This document shows, piece by piece, positions 5,090 through 8,340 of a stretch of 8,340 nucleotides of DNA (positions within the stretch are counted from its first letter, which is position 1; each line of letters begins with the position of its first letter). Location: contig PAMN02000025.1 of the NCBI GenBank assembly GCA_002707335.2, positions 1 through 8,340 on the forward strand, written 5' to 3'. Source of the DNA: Methanobacteriota archaeon. Its GTDB lineage: Archaea; Thermoplasmatota; Poseidoniia; Poseidoniales; Poseidoniaceae. The notes beneath the pieces were generated by a model, which searched no databases, was not told the DNA's origin, and saw only the letters and a program-made list of their open reading frames with translations. Made by a program: the position numbers and the translations under genes.

Positions 5090-6205
5090 ATGATTTTTGA
5101 ATCCATAGTTGTACTTCTACTGATTTTACCGATCAGTGTTAGTACAGCATGGGGTATCCGCAAAGATTTCGAGAAAAAAATTTATTTCTGGATTCAACTC
5201 TTCGGGCCACCGATAGATGCCTTGGTTGTATTCTTGCTATTATCTTGGTTTGATTTCACATTCATTGCGGTATGGGGATGCACAATCGCTATGGGTATGC
5301 TATCCAACCTTTTACTCCAACCAATGCTTTCTCCTCGAAGATTGATCGTGTTCAGACTTTCGTGGCAACAAATTGTACGTCACAAAAGGCAAGCGGCTTT
5401 GATGATGGGAGGTTTATTGATAGCCTCATCAATAATAACATCGTCCTTAGTAATTGGAGATAGTTTAGACAAAACAATGTCGAAAGAAGTCAATGCTATG
5501 TATGGTGATACTGATTTATTAGTATATAGACAAGACTTACGAACAGGATTTTCGTTCGATATCAATCAAAACCTATCGCAACAAATCGGAGAAGAATTAT
5601 CCAACAAGGGTCATGTAGACTCATGGAATCATGGACTAGAAACCATAGTCATTGTTTCTAATGAAGAAGGAGAAGCAATTCCCTCAATGAAATGGTATGC
5701 TTACGACTCTTGGCAAGGCATTTCTCTAAACGAAATAGCAGCAGAAGAAATTGATGTAAAAGCAGGAGATATAATCGAAATTAGTTGGTCAGGTTACAGC
5801 GATGATGGAGATTTATCAAGAGATTCTGCAAATCTGACTGTTGAAAGTATAATCCCAATGACCGGTATTGGTGCGATGAGTGGCACTAAATCACCTGCTA
5901 TGTTTTCATCATTAGAGTTAGCACAATTATTGCAATCAAAAGAATTCAGTATCAACATGATGCGTATGTCGTTAACAGGAAGTACCAATACAAAGGCTGT
6001 TGATGAGGTAACCGATGTAATCGATGAAATTGTACAGTATGAGGACTCTGGCTTTGAAATTAATACAGAGTCTGGGTCTATATCGATTTCAAATTCAGAA
6101 GGTATGGGACGCTTAGAATCAGGAGTTATGGATTCATGGAGGGAAAATTACACCACCTTAATTGGAGATGGCTCCTCAATGGAGGTACTTCAGATTCCAC
6201 TATAA
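5090..6205 (+). CDS. FtsX/MacB-type ABC permease, N-terminal part up to an in-frame stop
   Basis: First part of the membrane partner of the preceding ATPase. Residues 2-21 and about 42-76 are hydrophobic and form two or three extra N-terminal helices not found in plain MacB or LolC proteins. The FtsX-type entry follows: SWQQIVRHKRQAALMMGGLL (about 91-110) and the first core helix to residue 122, then IGDSLDKTMSKE leading into the extracytoplasmic region. From about residue 125 to 360 this region resembles a MacB-like periplasmic core: a mixed alpha/beta stretch with VKAGDIIEISW and paired elements such as TKAVDEVTDVIDEIVQ. An ATG at 5084 would overlap the ATPase stop (ATGA), but SD spacing favours 5090. 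The frame ends at TAA 6203-6205 although the same frame resumes with permease-like sequence downstream. The natural product is therefore probably one protein of more than 1080 residues, and the last dozen residues here are probably out of frame. Confidence 0.85.
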   Translation: MIFESIVVLLLILPISVSTAWGIRKDFEKKIYFWIQLFGPPIDALVVFLLLSWFDFTFIAVWGCTIAMGMLSNLLLQPMLSPRRLIVFRLSWQQIVRHKRQAALMMGGLLIASSIITSSLVIGDSLDKTMSKEVNAMYGDTDLLVYRQDLRTGFSFDINQNLSQQIGEELSNKGHVDSWNHGLETIVIVSNEEGEAIPSMKWYAYDSWQGISLNEIAAEEIDVKAGDIIEISWSGYSDDGDLSRDSANLTVESIIPMTGIGAMSGTKSPAMFSSLELAQLLQSKEFSINMMRMSLTGSTNTKAVDEVTDVIDEIVQYEDSGFEINTESGSISISNSEGMGRLESGVMDSWRENYTTLIGDGSSMEVLQIPL

Positions 6206-6226
6206 CAAATTTATCAGAATTCGAAT
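6160..6226 (+). other. Putative compensating frameshift pair with in-frame TAA
   Basis: The permease frame hits TAA at 6203-6205. In the +1 frame, codons from 6178 to 6222 read as ordinary soluble sequence (NGGTSDSTITNLSEF). That frame stops at 6244-6246, just after the original frame has resumed with SNIVVLPDDRIQEI at 6221. The simplest reading is one indel between about 6165 and 6178 and a second of opposite net effect near 6217-6226. A simple nonsense mutation is possible but would leave the less protein-like stretch MEVLQIPL before the stop. Either assembly error or a genuine lesion would produce this. Confidence 0.55.
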
Positions 6227-8340
6227 ATCGTTGTCTTACCCGATGATAGGATACAAGAGATTGTCACAAATGAAAACGGAGATTGGTATATTTCAGGAGG
6301 TGCTGTTTCATTCCAAAAACAGCGTAGCGGTGAGGCGCACGACTGGCAAGTTCCGGATGGTGGAGTGATTAATGATGTCACATTGTTGTCTGATTCATTA
6401 CTCATAGCACATAGTAAGGGCCTAGTACAGGTTTTTGAAAATACAAAAACAGACCCAATCGAACATGTAGATGGGGATGAAGTACTAGTTGCAGCTTTGT
6501 TTGAGCAAGAATTGCCACCTTTGCCAGATACGATTTTCTCTGTAGATTATTTACAGGTTAACGGGATTGACTGGATTGCAGTTAAACATTTATTGGGTTC
6601 CGAAGTATTCTATTACTCAGGTTCAGAATGGGTTGAATCAAATATTTCAGGAGAATGGTTGCACTTCAATGATGAAGTATTTATTGGGTCTCCACAAGGT
6701 TGGATTAATACTGATGGCGAGGCTTCAGATCAAGGATGGAAAGGCCACAGAAATGGCCTCATGAGCAATAATGGAACTCTTTACCGAGTAGGTGCAGAAA
6801 CTACAGAATTAACTTCAATCAATTCCCAGTGTAATGATTTATCGTATGCATTTGACACTGAATTGATATGCTCAACAGATTTTGGTGTTCTAATCTCAGG
6901 ATTGGAAGTCGTTCCAAGATTACCGAAATCTGTTGATATTGGTTCATTTGGGGAAATGCCCCAATTGCTCTTGGCTACAAATAGTTCCATCTCGCCACCT
7001 GAGGGCAAGATATTTTCGTCTTCGAGATTAGATCTATTGAATCAATCTCAAAGTATCTTATTCACCGGACTAATTCCGTATGCGTATGGCGATATCACTC
7101 CTACTAGTTTGAAGATAAACGGTGGTATGTCCGAGATGGAGATACCAGGTCTCGAAGAACTTGAAGGAATGATCCTAGGTTTCGTAAACATCAGCGATGG
7201 TGAAAATCTATCTTCATCAACAAATGGAGAAAGGAATATTTTGGTAGTAAATGATGGTAACCAATCAGAGATAATAGAATGGTTGAATGATATATCAGGG
7301 GCTTCAACACTTAATCTTCAGATTGTAACTGCAAAAGAAAATGCCCTTCAAGCAGCAGAAGAAGGTGCTGGCCTTCTATCTGCTATGTTCCTTGTATTTG
7401 GTGCATTTACAATCGGCGCAGGTATACTACTTGTACTGACGATAGTATTGATGTTATCAGAAACGAGGAGAATAGATCTTGCAACATTAAGAGCGATTGG
7501 TTTGAAGAAATCAGACATGAGAGCCTTAACAACAATCGAAGGTGTACTTACCTCTTCAATCGCATCTATACTTGGTGGTATAATCGGGCTACTATTGGCT
7601 TGGATAGTTTCTCTAGGCTTTAGTAGTGTATTCAATAGCGTTGGTGCAGATAGTATCGAATATTCCTTCAGTATGAATTCAATGCTAATTGGAATCTCTA
7701 CCGGATTTGTTGTCGCTATGTCAACAATCTGGGTAACGGCATTGTGGACTAGTAGATTGAATATTGTTGAAGCACTCAAAGGAGTAATTTCTACAAATAA
7801 AACGGGAATACCTTGGTGGTTGTTACTATTCATCATAATTTTTACAGGAGGAGGTTTGCTAACTTTATTATCTACGTTTACTATTGGTTCAAATTCGGCT
7901 TTACGTCACGCTACATGGAACCTAAGTGCATCTCTATTAATCATCGGAATCGTACCAATATTCACATTTATTCTGCCCAAATTGATCGGGCTAAAATTGA
8001 GGAATCTGGGACAAAATACCGTTGCTGTTGTTGGTATCTGTTTATTCATATGGGGTATACTCCCCGAAAATTTCGCACCCGTTGATGATGGCGTGAAGGC
8101 AGATGAAATTACATTTGCAGTGATGGGAATAATCGAAGTCTTTGCAGGAGTTATGATTCTAAGTAGCATAGCTCCTAGAGCGGTTTCAAAACTAATGGAC
8201 ATGCGGGTTTTCCCGACAGGCCTTCGCTCATCTGCAAAAATCGGACTCGCATATCCTGCCTCAACCCCACTAAAGACTGCAGTAATCATGGGAATGTTTT
8301 CACTTACTGTCTTCAGCGTGATAGTCCTGGCTGGATATTC
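6206..8340 (+). CDS. FtsX/MacB-type ABC permease, continuing part, open at right edge
   Basis: The same frame as the upstream part is open without a stop from 6206 to the window end, about 711 codons. There is no convincing SD-preceded start near its beginning, so it is best read as the rest of the interrupted permease. About 6221-6910 encodes repeated beta-strand-rich units (NGDWYISGGAVSF, SDSLLIAHSKGLVQVF, NDEVFIGSPQGWI, FDTELICSTDFGVLI) that look like beta-propeller blades. A further extracytoplasmic stretch to about 7360 includes RNILVVNDGNQSEIIEWL. The FtsX core follows: a helix at about 7376-7453, the cytoplasmic RRIDLATLRAIGLKKSDM loop (from 7466), a helix rich in GG (about 7550-7610), then MLIGISTGFVVAMSTIW and RLNIVEALKGV. 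After four more hydrophobic segments, LRSSAKIGLAYPASTPLKTAVIMG near the edge repeats the FtsX entry motif, so a second FtsX unit begins at the window border. Confidence 0.85.

Noticed and set aside
6203..6205. Recoding or readthrough of TAA in the permease
   Set aside because: TAA is not a known selenocysteine or pyrrolysine codon, no recoding structure is apparent, and the local shift in coding frame is better explained by paired indels.
7348..8289. Two minus-strand open frames of 162 and 127 codons
   Set aside because: Both are antisense to well-supported permease membrane segments and show low-complexity Ser/Ile/Pro composition typical of shadows.

Overview
The window looks like a compact archaeal chromosome segment, AT-rich by eye. 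It most resembles planktonic Euryarchaeota/Thermoplasmatota such as Marine Group II (Poseidoniales). Archaeal markers are a short PIN plus zinc-ribbon Nob1 (16S rRNA 3'-end maturation nuclease), a tRNA-Glu gene that does not encode its CCA end, a single-helix TatA, and start regions that mix Shine-Dalgarno sites with probable leaderless starts. The lineage is inferred from gene families and was not tested by a search.

Left part (1-1059, + strand): the 3' end of a sugar GHMP kinase, truncated by the window edge, is followed after a 38-nt gap by a CPYC glutaredoxin. Next comes a minus-strand block (1067-3226). Read 5' to 3' on that strand it holds a YqaA/DedA-type membrane protein, tRNA-Glu(UUC), a CPBP/CAAX-family intramembrane protease and a short TspO/MBR protein whose GTG start overlaps the protease stop. 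Nob1 (+, 3308-3772) diverges from the DedA gene. Its stop abuts the stop of tatA, which lies on the minus strand downstream of a MoaD/ThiS-like beta-grasp protein.

Right part (4407-8340, + strand): a LolD/MacB-type ABC ATPase diverges from the moaD-like gene across only 52 nt. It is followed directly by a very large FtsX/MacB-type permease that runs off the right edge. The permease has extra N-terminal membrane helices, an exceptionally long extracytoplasmic region with beta-propeller-like repeats, three FtsX-type helices, and the start of a second FtsX-like unit. An in-frame TAA at 6203-6205 interrupts it. Coding character there seems to slip one frame and then return to the original frame, which suggests two compensating indels (sequencing error or a real lesion).

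Functionally the window mixes housekeeping genes (rRNA maturation, tRNA, Tat export, sulfur-carrier chemistry, redox) with envelope genes (DedA, CPBP, TspO, ABC exporter). No CRISPR, IS element, integrase or phage gene is visible. No gene-free stretch exceeds about 125 nt. The least ordinary element is the ABC/FtsX exporter with its giant ectodomain.
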